DNA from: Vandiemenella viatica | Taxonomy: Eukaryota > Arthropoda > Insecta > Orthoptera > Morabidae | Length of the DNA stretch: 64,000 nt | Assembly: GCA_031002005.1 (NCBI GenBank) | Contig: CM061920.1 | Location: 53,546,610 to 53,610,609, forward strand | Reading direction: 5' to 3' | Shown: one piece after another, positions 53,601 through 63,175 of the stretch | Position numbering within the stretch: the first letter of the stretch is position 1 | Layout of the letters: the number at the start of each line of letters is the position of its first letter | Translations under genes and position numbers: made by a program | Notes under the pieces: generated by a model | The model's input: the letters and a program-made list of their open reading frames with translations, nothing else | The model's database searches: none | Told to the model about the DNA's origin: nothing

Positions 53601-54400
53601 CATTATTATTTACATTATATATGTGTGATATCTATATATAATTTTTCGATACCTTTCTAATTTTATTTATTTACTTATTTACTCTTATAACAGATCCAAA
53701 TTATATTTTTGAAAAAAGAATTATCTTGACTGATCGTCACAGATTATTTTGATTCACAATTATCGTTGGTCAACTTTCCCCCCCCGCCCCCCCCCCACCA
53801 TCGGTTCAATCCCCACTCTCCCTCATGTTTCATCTTTGGTTCATTCATGTGGTAGGTCTGGATGTGCACACATGTTCTTCCCCCTCCCCCCTCTCCTTCT
53901 CCTATATGACTAAGGTTATTAACCGAAAATATTGTGAATTGTTTTTATTTTCGTTTTTTTTTCCCGTGTTGTCTGGCCCTCCTGCCTTCATCTGTGGTAA
54001 GTGGGGCTATTTTCCCTATTGTATCTTATTTTGAATTTGATTAAGGCCTATTTAAACAAAAAATGCACTGCAAAGAGTATGATAGAAACAAAAACAAAAA
54101 AATACTTTTAGGTCATTGCGTAACTTGATCTGGTTGCAATACGAACTTGATCTCTAATTGACCCTGAGGATTCGCTTTGTAAAATTTTTAAGACTTTATT
54201 TGAGTGTGAAGCGACTTAGAACATGGTCAGAGACAGTCTCGCTACAAACTACTGTATGTCTTTTAAAGATGACCGAAAAACCAATATCTTATTTAAAAAT
54301 TCGTAAAATTATGTTCTAGGATTGCACGTAAATATAGGGGCAACCCAGTGTGTTGGGTACCCGTGCAGAAGAGGTCTGCCAAGTAAGATACGTCTCTTTT
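53601..54400. other. unassigned DNA with C-runs
   Basis: A C-rich tract occurs at 53779-53799. No gene or element recognised. Confidence 0.4.
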
Positions 54401-54412
54401 TTTAATATTTTT

Positions 54413-54652
54413 TCATTGAAAAATAAAGACGTGAGTGTTCGACAGATTTTGTCTTTTTGGGTTGAAGGCATGATTTGTCGCTATTGCTTGTTTATAGTGG
54501 CAGATGTTTTCTTTGAGCGTTTGTGGCACAGTACGACCTGTCTCACCGATGTAGACAGCACCACAAGTGCAGCGGATTTCATGAACGCCTGTAAGCCAGT
54601 GTGGGTGTAAACATTCTTTTAAAAAATCCGAAGAGAGAAATCGTGAAGACAC
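54413..54652 (-). pseudogene. GIY-YIG endonuclease relic of a Penelope-like element
   Basis: The 79-residue minus frame has GVHEIRCTCGAVYIGETGRT (residues 22-41). In the GIY-YIG nuclease fold of Penelope-like retroelements the pattern is 'G-hydrophobic-Y-x-I...C-x-C-x...YIG-x-T-x-R'. The YIG, Thr and catalytic-type Arg are present. The residues after it (VPQTLKENICHYKQA) fit the following helix. The RT domain expected upstream (higher coordinates) is not recognisable, so this is a broken remnant. Confidence 0.8.
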
Positions 54653-55201
54653 GAAGCTCCTGTGGAGGAAAGGTCTGTTGTGGCCAGAATGAGCAAAGAG
54701 GGAAGAAGAAATTTTAAGAATACTAACAATTTCAACGATGCCAGCGGCCTATTACTCTGTAATGTTTGGCGCTCGTTGCGATTCAGTATAAATACTATCT
54801 CTGACAAAGACTGCAGAATGGCAGCCAGAAGCTTAGACTTGTAATTTCCGCAAAATCCAGTTGTTATTAACAATTTACTTAAATTTAGTTGGAACTGGAA
54901 GACAGCTTTAGCAGCAGGTTGCGAGCTGTGGTTCGGATTCCGCTACCTGAACGGTGCAATGTCAGAATTTCGAAAATATTTTTGAGCTGGAATAATTCTG
55001 AGGCGGCGGCGGTGGGATTAAGGCGTGAACTCGCTACTACGACACCAACTTGCGCATTGTCAGCTAGCTATAGACACGTACTGTCGCATGCTCACGTCGA
55101 TGTTCCAAGAACATTTGTCGATTTGTAATGCAAACTAACATTTAAGTATACATAAAAACGGATAGACGCCGTTACGATAGCGTAATAGAATAGCCCTCAG
55201 C
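54653..55201. other. unassigned DNA, possibly rest of the Penelope relic
   Basis: The minus frame at 54619-54873 may include further Penelope-like sequence, but I recognise no motif in it. The plus frame at 54889-55128 has no domain. Confidence 0.35.
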
Positions 55202-55417
55202 GTTCAAACCAGGTATGGGCAACCTTTGCTTAGCTGAGGGCGTAATTTCGGGACTTAATCAGGTCGCGGGCGATAGGTAAGAAATAAGTGGGTAGTAGTG
55301 AATAAAAAGGCGATAAAAATTCACAAAATTTTTTTATTTATGACAGTTACAATAGCGTAATCAAACATACAAAAAGCAAATTAACAAAAACAGATAGAAA
55401 AATCAAATGAAAATTCT

Positions 55418-55545
55418 ACATCTACATTCATACTCTGCAAATCACAAACATTGTGGGTGGCAGAGGGTGCTAAGCACCAATCCTAAACCCGCCCATTCCA
55501 ATCCCGAATAGTGCGAGGAAAGAAGGAATACATATAAGTATCAGT
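55418..55545. repeat. dispersed 'catctacat...tctgca' insect repeat fragment
   Basis: 'acatctacattcatactctg', 'gtgggtggcagagggtgcta' and 'tagtgcgaggaaagaaggaa' match from memory the widespread insect retroelement tail with 'ctacatctacat..atactc.gcaa..cac...ggtg.gtggcggagggta'. It lies inside the hAT element and is presumably a later insertion. Confidence 0.6.
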
Positions 55546-56056
55546 ACGGCATCTTAATGAGAGACTTGAGTTTGAAGCTGAGAAATAATATGATCGACAT
55601 TGGGCTCAACATCACTAGTACATAGGCGCAAATTAACATCTGTAAGCCGAGTAAGATGCTTATTTTATTAATTTTCATGATTGAAAAAAAGCTGCTCACA
55701 TTTATACTTGCTTCCGAATGTGCAAATTATTTTTCGTGCGAAAACTCTCACTTTGTGGATATTTTTCTACGGAAAGGTATGGTCTGTAAAATTTGCTTAG
55801 TTCCACATAATCAAATTTAGACTTCAAATATGTCATTAGTCTTCTTGAAGCTCGATCAACTCCATTTGTAGGTGAAGCGGAGCATCTTCCACATTACACT
55901 TACACGGATTTGCAAAAATATGAAAGTGCTATCCATATTCGTAAAATCGGAAAACCGTTCAGTGAATTGCTCTGACAGTAGGGTCTTCAGCATAGCGACC
56001 GTATTCAATGTTTTCGTGACTGGATAATGTTAAAGAATTAAAAAGTTTTTACTTAT

Positions 56057-56431
56057 TTATGTTTCCCACAAGCGAATTTTGTTTTCAAAAGCTATAAGAT
56101 GACTGTACAGCTGATTTACCAATTGCCCTTGTCTACTAAGCTTCAAGTTGAGGTCGTTTAAGTGTCCTGTGATGTCTACCAGGAATGCCAAGTCACAAAG
56201 CCACGTTGGATCACAAATATGCGGCAGTGATTTCTCTTTCATTTCCATAAAATCAGCTATTTCTTTTCTAAGGCCATAAAATCTTTTTAACATTTTACCT
56301 TTGCTTAGCCACCTTATTTCGCAATAGTATTTCACATCGTCGTGTTCTGAATAGAGTTCATCCAAAAATGCCTTAAACTGTCGATGGTTAGGACCGAGGG
56401 ATCTAATGAAATTGATGGTATTTACTACCAC
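56057..56431 (-). pseudogene. hAT transposase fragment, GTF2IRD2/ZBED-like
   Basis: A 124-residue frame. It contains NTINFIRSLGPNHRQFKAFL, CEIRWLSKGKMLKRF, LRKEIADFMEMK and then WLCDLAFLVDITGHLNDLN, followed by LYSHLIAFENKIRLWE. This block is characteristic of the transposase core of the hAT lineage that also gave rise to vertebrate GTF2IRD2 and related ZBED/SCAND3-type proteins. 'RWLSKGK' corresponds to the conserved W-L-S region near the third catalytic position. The N-terminal BED finger and dimerisation domain are absent from this frame. It is a fragment of a dead transposase rather than a host gene, as the surrounding element ends show. Confidence 0.85.
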
Positions 56432-56722
56432 ATCACATCCATAACGTTCTACAGTTGAATGAACTTAGAGCATAAGTTTTGTTGGTGAATAATGCAATGC
56501 AGAATTATTAAATAACATTCTTGTGCGTTATTTGAAATTTCTGAATCTCTCGCGGGCCGGATTGAAGCTGGTGGAGGGCCGAATCCGGCGCGGGGACTGC
56601 CCATATATGATTTAAACAAACGACCCAACGGACCCTTGCACTGGTTATGTGCCGTTTTACTGCATTGGGATTTTTGTAAATTTATGTACGTGTAGATATT
56701 TGATTGTATGAATTACACTTGT

Positions 56723-56930
56723 GACCGAGCGAGGTTGGTGAGCTGTAGCGCATGGACCTGTCGTTCGGGAGGAAACGGGTTCGAATCCTCGTCTGGCCAC
56801 ACAAATTTCGGTTTCCCATGGTTTCCCGAAATCACTTCAGGCGGGATGGTTCATTGTAAAGTCGATGGCTCAGTTTCATCCCATTCCTCTCACCTCTAAT
56901 GACCAAGACGTGACAAATCTTAATGCCCAA
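56723..56930 (+). mobile_element. tRNA-derived SINE (diverged)
   Basis: 'gaccgagcgaggttggtgag' starts the head, with box B 'ggttcgaatcc' intact. The body lacks part of the 'gaatgccgg' block ('caggcgggatggttc'), and the tail is 'gaccaagacgtgacaaatct'. Confidence 0.85.
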
Positions 56931-57660
56931 ATTTATTTAAAAATCTCTTTCTTAAAGAAAAGATTTATTCGCTTCGTGAATTTCTTCCGTATCTACAGGT
57001 ACTTTTAGATTAACCGTACACCCTATGCGCTTTTATTGCATGCAAGCAAATAAATGTTCAATCCATGGTGTGATATTATACAGTATTGCGCATAAACACT
57101 AAAGAATAATGTACTATTTTGTCATGGTTGTAAGATTTGATTTCAGTGATCAGTCCAGGACATTGTTAATGGTATGTAGAAAATGTCCTCGGTGACCTTG
57201 ACAAATGCTCCTACGATTTTCCCTGGTATGCTTTGTGATACTGTTCTGTATTGTGCAGTGTTGTTCGCAAAGCCTCAAGAATTGAGCGTGAAGTGTAATT
57301 TGAGCCACTTGGCGGACACACACGGTGTGGTATGGTATGTATGGTAGGTGCACCAGTTGCTAGGTGCCGTGTGGTATGCGCGTCCGGGTACGTTCACCGA
57401 CCCCGCTCAGCTCCGCTCACAGCTCCTCGCTTGCTTGCTTCTGCTCGTCTACCACTTCTTATTGGTGTCTCTGTAATGCGCGTTAACAAACTTGCAACAG
57501 CATCCAAGTCCACTTTCGACAACGCACATCGATTGGATTTCATCATCTAATTCTGATGGAAAGACCTTGGTAATACTTTATGGATCTTTCCTTTGCTGGT
57601 ACAAGCAACTATGTTTTGCTACACGGAGAGTTATTTAGGGAAGACCAAGATGGTATGTTA
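56931..57660. other. unassigned DNA
   Basis: No gene recognised; a local 'atggtatgtatggtagg' repeat lies at 57329-57348. 57370-57440 is GC-richer. Confidence 0.4.
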
Positions 57661-57880
57661 GCGAGAACGCTCAGGCTTGGCGTTTGCAAGAATATGAGTA
57701 GAAAATTCCGTCCGGCTGTCTAGATTTAGGTTTTCCCTGATTTTCAGAAAACACTCCAGGTGAATGCCGGGATGGTTACTTGAAAAAGTCATTGCCAAAT
57801 TCGTTCCCGTTTCTTGCACAAATCGTCTTCGAGCTCTAATGGCCTCGACGTCGACAAGTCGTAAAGCCAGTGGAAAAAAT
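57661..57880 (+). mobile_element. tRNA-derived SINE, degenerate head
   Basis: The head is hardly recognisable ('gagaacgctcaggcttggcg'). From 'ccgtccggctgtctagattt' onward the body is clear, including 'cactccaggtgaatgccggg' and the tail 'ggcctcgacgtcgacaagtc'. Confidence 0.8.
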
Positions 57881-58309
57881 TAGAGAAGTTCTCTACTGCA
57901 ATTTATAACATTTTGTGTGTGTGGGGGGGGGGGAGGGAGGGGAAGGCTAGACAGTTAATATTTAAGTAGCCAAATTTTTAATATGTGCTAGTAAACTAAC
58001 ATCTGCGATCCTTGTGCGTACGCAGACTTCCGCTGTCAATGTTATCTTCGTTGCCCAGGTGGAACGTTTCAGCCATCATTTTGTGGCAGTTCTCTGAAGA
58101 AAGCCGTAAAATGATGACTGAATCGTTAGGTTTCGATAAATTGACGCGGTTTCACCCGGACATCATATGCGATCCTTGTCACGAGAATTCTCACTGAAAT
58201 TCCATTATGCGCAAGATGGAAAGATTGTTATCATTCCTATTTTCTCAACACACGCACACCAACGAGATGCTCTTGGAATGATGCAGAGCTCAGTAGTTTG
58301 GAAGGCGCA
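57881..58309. other. unassigned DNA with a G-run
   Basis: G-rich 'gtgggggggggggaggga' near 57922-57939. No gene recognised. Confidence 0.4.
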
Positions 58310-58450
58310 AAGACTTCGGTTGGATTGAGCGTTAATGCTCTGGCTTTGCTTTCGGGAGGGCACGGGTTCAACTCCTATTGCATTGCAAGGTATCCAGTTT
58401 GAGTCCTGCCGTGGGTGTTTCTTTGTTTTGTGTTCGCCTTGTATTATCTG
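58310..58450 (+). mobile_element. tRNA-derived SINE, variant body
   Basis: The head is like the common family ('gagcgttaatgctctggctt', 'gggttcaactcc'), but the body differs ('ggtatccagtttgagtcctg', 'ccgtgggtgtttctttgttt'). It may be a chimera between the common head and another 3' region, or a separate family. Confidence 0.6.
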
Positions 58451-58539
58451 AATCAGCCATGCACCCGTTGTGAAAAATAGCACGGGAGCCTGGCTGTATC
58501 GCAAGCACCATTACAATTTCCCTACACTCCCATTTCCTC

Positions 58540-58885
58540 TTTTTTTTTTAGTAATTTTTCTCTTAAATTCTTTGAGTGTAATATACTTTTCTTCTTTACG
58601 AATTTTGATTTTAAATTCTTTTAATAAACTATTCATCACTTCTCTTGGTAATTTATTCCAGTGCCTGGCTCATTTACTTACAAAAGAAAAATTTCCCGTT
58701 CCGTTATACCTGAAATCGAGTGACAGCTTGTAGAGATGATCATATTTTTCTTTCCGTTCATTACTCGTATCAATATTGGTTACGAGGCTTGGAGGTACAC
58801 CTTCCTCGTGTCTTCCAATGGATCATATCAGATGCTAATTGTGTTCTGTAATAATTCCAACGGACAAATTTAGTTGCCCCTTCAA
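58540..58885 (-). mobile_element. CR1/Jockey-group LINE 3' fragment
   Basis: Antisense blocks 'tttattccagtgcctg', 'aaagaaaaatttcccgttcc' and 'cctgaaatcgagtgacagct' match 15455-15530 of the 3-kb LINE in the same order. 'caatggatcatatcag' and 'caaatttagttg' also match. It is a 5'-truncated second copy of the same family or a close relative. Confidence 0.75.
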
Positions 58886-59343
58886 CTATATATTTGATAC
58901 ATAAAATGTTGGCCCCACGTAAGAAGCAAAATGCTATTAAAAAAAAGGGTTAGAAACGGTCCCATAACGCCAAGGTTAAATGAAAAGTGCAGGTGAAAAA
59001 AGATGTTATCGAAGATAAAGAAGGAAACACCGGCTGGATTGGCTACAGTAGAATAAAGGCAATATTTGCTGAAACGAAGAATAAAAAGGAAACTGACAAG
59101 TAGGTGAGGATAAAGCTCCAATCATTGTATAAAAGTAAGTGAATATAAAGAGAGAAATAGAAGACAGATCAATGAAGATACATAGAATCTGCCACCATGC
59201 CGAATGACAAGTGAAAAATTAAAGGTTCTTAAAAAAAACCATCATTAATACCTTTTTATTTCTTGGTCAGGGCTATATGAGTTGTCGACGTAGAGATAAT
59301 TATAGCCTTTTGGAGATTGGTGACAAGAAACAGGCAGTAATGA
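58886..59343. other. unassigned DNA
   Basis: Nothing recognised; A-rich with short A-runs. Confidence 0.4.
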
Positions 59344-59479
59344 GGAAGTTGTCTCTTTGCCTGGAGTGATTTCAGGAAGTCAAGGAAAGCCGAAACGTGG
59401 AGTTACCAACAGAGATACGAACCCCCATCTTCCCGAATACGAGGGACGTGCGTTAACCGCACACCCATCAGGTTCGGTG
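59344..59479 (-). mobile_element. tRNA-derived SINE, head and partial body
   Basis: On the minus strand: head 'gatgggtgtgcggttaacgc', box B 'ggttcgtatct' (one mutation), and body to 'aatcactccaggcaaagag'. The 3' half is missing. This is the reverse of the usual 5' truncation and implies a deletion or early termination. Confidence 0.78.
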
Positions 59480-59906
59480 TACAAAAACTGAAAACTTTCA
59501 TATGATATGTCACTTTCGAATGTGGACCTGATAGCGAATAAAGCAAAACCTGAACGAATTTGAGTGTCGACAAAAAAAAACTTTGCAATGTTGTTGCAGG
59601 CCATTTTTTCCAAAGTTGCTTAGTTAATTATAATTCTTAGTGTAATTTTTATAGCGCAAATGAAAATGTGGTTCATCTACCCGATTTGCTTCGGTAACTA
59701 TCGGAGCGTGGGGAGTGTTGCGCTGCACTTGCAACAAAGTACCTGCGATGTTTTCTCGGCCCGGACCGCGCGGCGTTGTTCTGGAAGATGTTAATATGTT
59801 CGGTTCACACTGCGTACCTCGTTAACACTTGAATATTACCATGCTTCGGGGAACAGCGTCTGTCGGACTGGGGTCCAAAATCTGTTCTGCTGTTCTGTTC
59901 GCTCAA
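59480..59906. other. unassigned DNA
   Basis: Nothing recognised; 59700-59790 is somewhat GC-rich. Confidence 0.4.
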
Positions 59907-60121
59907 ACCGAGCGTGCAGAGTGAGCGATAACGGTCGGCTCTGGCAATAGGAGGGACGTGGGTTCAAGTTCCCGTCCCGCTAACCTTATTTCGGTTTGCC
60001 AAGGTTTCCCGAAATCAATTCAGGTGTGTGTTGGAATGATCCCTTCAAGAGGCCATGGTCGAATTCTTTATTTTCCCACCGCTAGTGACCTTGATGTCGA
60101 CGAGGGTAAAACCTTAGCAAA
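59907..60121 (+). mobile_element. tRNA-derived SINE (diverged)
   Basis: Head 'accgagcgtgcagagtgagc', box B 'ggttcaagttc' (mutated), body 'ggtttgccaaggtttcccga' and tail 'cttgatgtcgacgagggtaa'. Confidence 0.83.
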
Positions 60122-60354
60122 ATCTGCATAAAACTATTCTAAAACGAAAACATTTAAACTATTCGTCCCAACCAGTCTCCGGTATGGATTACTATATTCC
60201 AATTTTGAGCGCAGAATATTCTTCAATTTTTGTGCATGTGTTACCATTTTAGGTCTGTAAATACACTTGTCTAAAGTTACTCGTTTTCATGATCATTCTG
60301 CAATGAATACCAGCGTCTCTGACACAGGTTTGCTCCAAGACAGTTTGTCGGAGA

Positions 60355-60590
60355 TACGATGAGTGGTGGTTCAATAGTTACGGCGTCTGGCTTGAAATCG
60401 AAAGGTACGCGGTCGGAATCCCGGTCTTGGCTGTGATTTTCAAACGTCTTGAACCCAACCGCCCTCTCTGGCCCAGCTTGTTTTGGTGGCGTAAATTAAG
60501 CCATAACGTTTCCGTGGTTCGGATTCTACGTTAAACTGTAGGTCTCCTGTACCCAGTAGGATTACTGGGTTAGGCTAAAGTAGTCACGAC
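60355..60590 (+). mobile_element. tRNA-derived SINE, second family
   Basis: Head 'gagtggtggttcaatagtta' (box A-like) and 'ggtcggaatcccgg' (box B-like). The body 'tacgttaaactgtaggtctc' and 'gattactgggttaggctaaa' is unlike the common SINE. A weaker relative lies at 32156. Confidence 0.55.
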
Positions 60591-60898
60591 AAGACGGGCA
60601 CGCACGGCGAATAGGCGGCCGAACCCTTCGGGTATATCCCAGCCAATAATACAATATGCATTTACATCTACTTTATGTAAGCAAACAATACAGAGGCTAG
60701 TGGCTATGTGTGATCAATCAAGTTTCACCAATTTAGATGAAACACACAAAGTGCAACAGCTACCTTTGCAAAAATAACAGCACTAAACCCAGGACCACAC
60801 AAGTGCAGGCAGTGCTGTGACCGACATGTAATAGATATTAACAAGTTCGTAAGGAAGAGAATAATGAGATTTTACTTATATATTATATATATATATAT
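60591..60898. other. unassigned DNA ending in a TA run
   Basis: Nothing recognised. A (TA) run at about 60884-60900 directly abuts the 3' end of the LINE that follows, as at many insect LINE ends. Confidence 0.5.
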
Positions 60899-61745
60899 AT
60901 TTGCTGTCATCAGTCTTTCGACTGGTTTGATGCAGTCCTCCATCCCTTCGTATCTTGTGCTAACCTCTTCATCTCTACATACCCCTTACAACCAACGTCC
61001 TCAGTTATCTGCTTCATATATTATAACTTGTGTTTTCCTCTACATTTCTTACCTTCGACTGTTTCCACCACTAACAAATTAACCAATCCCGCATGTCTCA
61101 AAATATGACCTACCAGCCTGTCTCTTCTTTCTGTAAGACTATTCCACAAACTTCTTTCCCCACCTATCATTTCAAAAACTTGTTCATTTCTTATTTTGTC
61201 TGTTCACTTAATTTTCAGTAGCACCACATTACAAATGCTTCAATTTTCTTTCTTTCTGGTATTTCTGAAGTCCATACTTCGCTACCATAAAGTGCTATGC
61301 TCGACACATAGTGTTCTAAAAAGTTCTTTCTAAGTCCTAGATTAATATTTGAAATTAAAATAGTTCTTTTCCTGAGGTATTTTATTCATGCTATTCAGTA
61401 ACTTCTCAAAATCCTCAGCCTGTTCTGCTAACAAGACAATGTCATCAGCAAATCGTAGCATCCGTTTTCTTCTCCTTGAACACTTATGTCGCATGACAAT
61501 TTTTCGTTTACTTGCTTTATTGCTTACTGTATATACAAGTTGAATATTAACGGGGATGAACTACAACCCTGTCTCAAACCTTTCTATCTCGATATTTTAG
61601 ACCTTATATCTTAAAAATTTTGAACATTTTGTCCCACTTAACATTATTAAAAGCTTTTTCTAAATCAACAAACGCCATAAAAGTATCTTTGTTTTTCTCG
61701 ATGCGCCTTTCAAGTATTAATCTTAACGCCAGAATCAGTTTTCCT
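60899..61745 (-). mobile_element. LINE with RT motifs A-C and 3' end, 5'-truncated
   Basis: On the minus strand: FMAFVDLEKAFNNVKWDKMF (motif A, near 61690-61630), then GLRQGCSSSPLIFNLYI (motif B, about 61585-61530) and RMLRFADDIVLLAEQAEDF (motif C, about 61465-61410). Next come IALYGSEVWTSEIPERK (about 61300-61250), the RQAG...HAGLVNLLV block, and the 3' terminus 'ccagtcgaaagactgatgac'. The catalytic Asp codons are still readable, but stops and frameshifts break the ORF. This is the most informative member of the LINE family with pieces at 34938, 36505, 37925 and 45965. Confidence 0.88.
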
Positions 61746-61763
61746 AAACAACAGTTACAGTTA

Positions 61764-61799
61764 CTGACGATGAATCGCAAAAAAGCGCGAAACGTGTCA
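61764..61799 (+). ncRNA. hammerhead-like motif, degenerate
   Basis: CTGACGATG (61764-61772) precedes a short stem (CGC-loop-GCG), CGAAAC (61788-61793) and GTGTC. This is the same order as the hammerhead-like motif at 26828 (CTGATGATG...CGAAACGCGT). The stem is short and the core has C for T, so activity is doubtful. It may mark a Penelope terminal-repeat relic. Confidence 0.3.
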
Positions 61800-61851
61800 G
61801 AGAAATAATTTCAGTGCGGTTTTTCATTTTTATATTTTCTTTAAGACGTTC

Positions 61852-62069
61852 TTTAAATCTAGTCGACGTCGAGGTAATTAGACGAAGCAGAAGATTGCGA
61901 GCAAGGAATGCAAAGGAATTCAGCCATGGTATTTTGGAGGAACCATTCCGCCATTCGCATGGAGTGATTTCGGCAGACCATGGAAATCTGGATGACCGGA
62001 CGGGGATTTGAACCCGCGTACTCCCGAATGTGGGGCCAGAGCGTTACCAATCACCCACCACGCTCGGTT
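61852..62069 (-). mobile_element. tRNA-derived SINE, near full length
   Basis: Minus strand: head 'ccgagcgtggtgggtgattg' near 62068-62049, box B 'ggttcaaatcc' (one change), body 'tccagatttccatggtctgc', 'actccatgcgaatggcggaa', and tail 'ctcgacgtcgac'. Well preserved. Confidence 0.88.
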
Positions 62070-62525
62070 TTCATTTAAAAAGATTTAAGAGTTAACTGCC
62101 GAAGGATGGCCAGCGACAAAACTATAATCAGGAAATGTGTTTGTGCTGGTTCATTTCCGCACATCTTGAATTCCCACTAGAATGAAATGCTGGTCGGGAA
62201 GGCGACGCAGGCAGGATGCTGTTCACGCGTACCGCTGGGAAGCTGGGAGCCTCGCTCAGTGATTTTTCTCGCGCTAACGACGTCTGACCGTCGATGGAAG
62301 CGCGGGCCTCACCGCTCAATCTGCATAACTGTGAGAGCATAATTTAGTGCCAGAGATTTCACGGTCGTGCACCTGCGAGGCCCCGCCGCAAATTCCTTAA
62401 AGAGCCAGTCGGCCGCCCTCCTCGTTTTTGTTCCCAAATAAAACACCGGCCGACCCAACAGGTTTCTAAGTGGTGCCGGAGCGGTCTGTAAGAAGCAGTC
62501 CCCCCCCCCCCCCCGGCCCTAATGG
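62070..62525. other. unassigned GC-richer DNA
   Basis: 62150-62460 is GC-richer, with no recognised gene. A C-run lies at 62500-62514. Confidence 0.4.
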
Positions 62526-62529
62526 GGCA

Positions 62530-62690
62530 TACTTACAAACAGGTAGTCCGAGCCGTGACAGCTTGCTCGGCTGGAAGCGCCCAGCGGAATGCGGCTGGAC
62601 CCGGCCGGGGCTCGAACCAGCTACCCTGCCCACTCGCAGCACAAATCACTCGCAACCGGTCGCCACAACTAATGCTCAATGCTACGCTCA
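62530..62690 (-). mobile_element. possible tRNA-derived SINE, third family
   Basis: Minus strand: 'ggcgaccggttgcgagtgat' (box A region) and 'ggttcgagccc' (perfect box B) 60 bases on, followed by a GC-rich body to 'gctgtcacggctcg'. The head-box spacing fits a tRNA-derived promoter. No second copy is visible here, so it is provisional. Confidence 0.45.
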
Positions 62691-62927
62691 GAAACAGCAC
62701 AAATCAAAACGTAGTCGTAAAGAAATGAGGAACCATGAATCAGTTAACATTAAAATGTATTGTTGTTGGAAGGTATAAGCCTTGTTCCGTGCATTAGAAC
62801 GCAGTTTTACCTTTGTCTCTAAAGTACCGATGTGAAAAAAAAATCTGCTTGTTGTAAACAATTTTCTTGTGTACTACACATGCTCTAGATAAACTGTGGC
62901 TCGTTTACCAATACGAACGGACGAATG

Positions 62928-63168
62928 AGCGTGTTGGGTGAGTGGTTAACGCTCTGGCCTCGCAATCAGGAGGACGCTGGTTCGAATCCCCGTCCGGGCA
63001 TCCAGATTTGCCTTTTCCATGGTTTCCCCAAATCACTACAGGCAAATACCGGGGATGCTTCCTTCAAAAAGGCCATGGCCGAATTCCTTCACTTTCCTTG
63101 TCCCCAGTCCTATCCCGCCTTTGATAACATAGACGTCGATGATTCATAAAGCCATAAGTAAGCAAAAA
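62928..63168 (+). mobile_element. full-length tRNA-derived SINE with short TSD
   Basis: Head 'agcgtgttgggtgagtggtt', box B 'ggttcgaatcc', complete body, and a tail 'cgatgattcataaagccata' ending in A-rich sequence. Flanks acgaatg at 62921-62927 and 63169-63175 form a 7-bp direct repeat. Together with 20715 it is among the youngest-looking copies. Confidence 0.9.
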
Positions 63169-63175
63169 ACGAATG

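Larger units (their letters stand above)
55210..56609 (-). mobile_element. hAT transposon, 1.4 kb, deleted
   Basis: Ends CAGGTATGGGCAACC and, reversed, CATATATGGGCAGTC (11 of 15 match). They are flanked by gttcaaac (55202-55209) and atttaaac (56610-56617), an 8-bp duplication with two differences. It encodes part of a GTF2IRD2/ZBED-like hAT transposase on the minus strand. A second repeat is nested in it at 55418-55545. It is clearly older than the hAT MITEs with perfect duplications. Confidence 0.8.
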
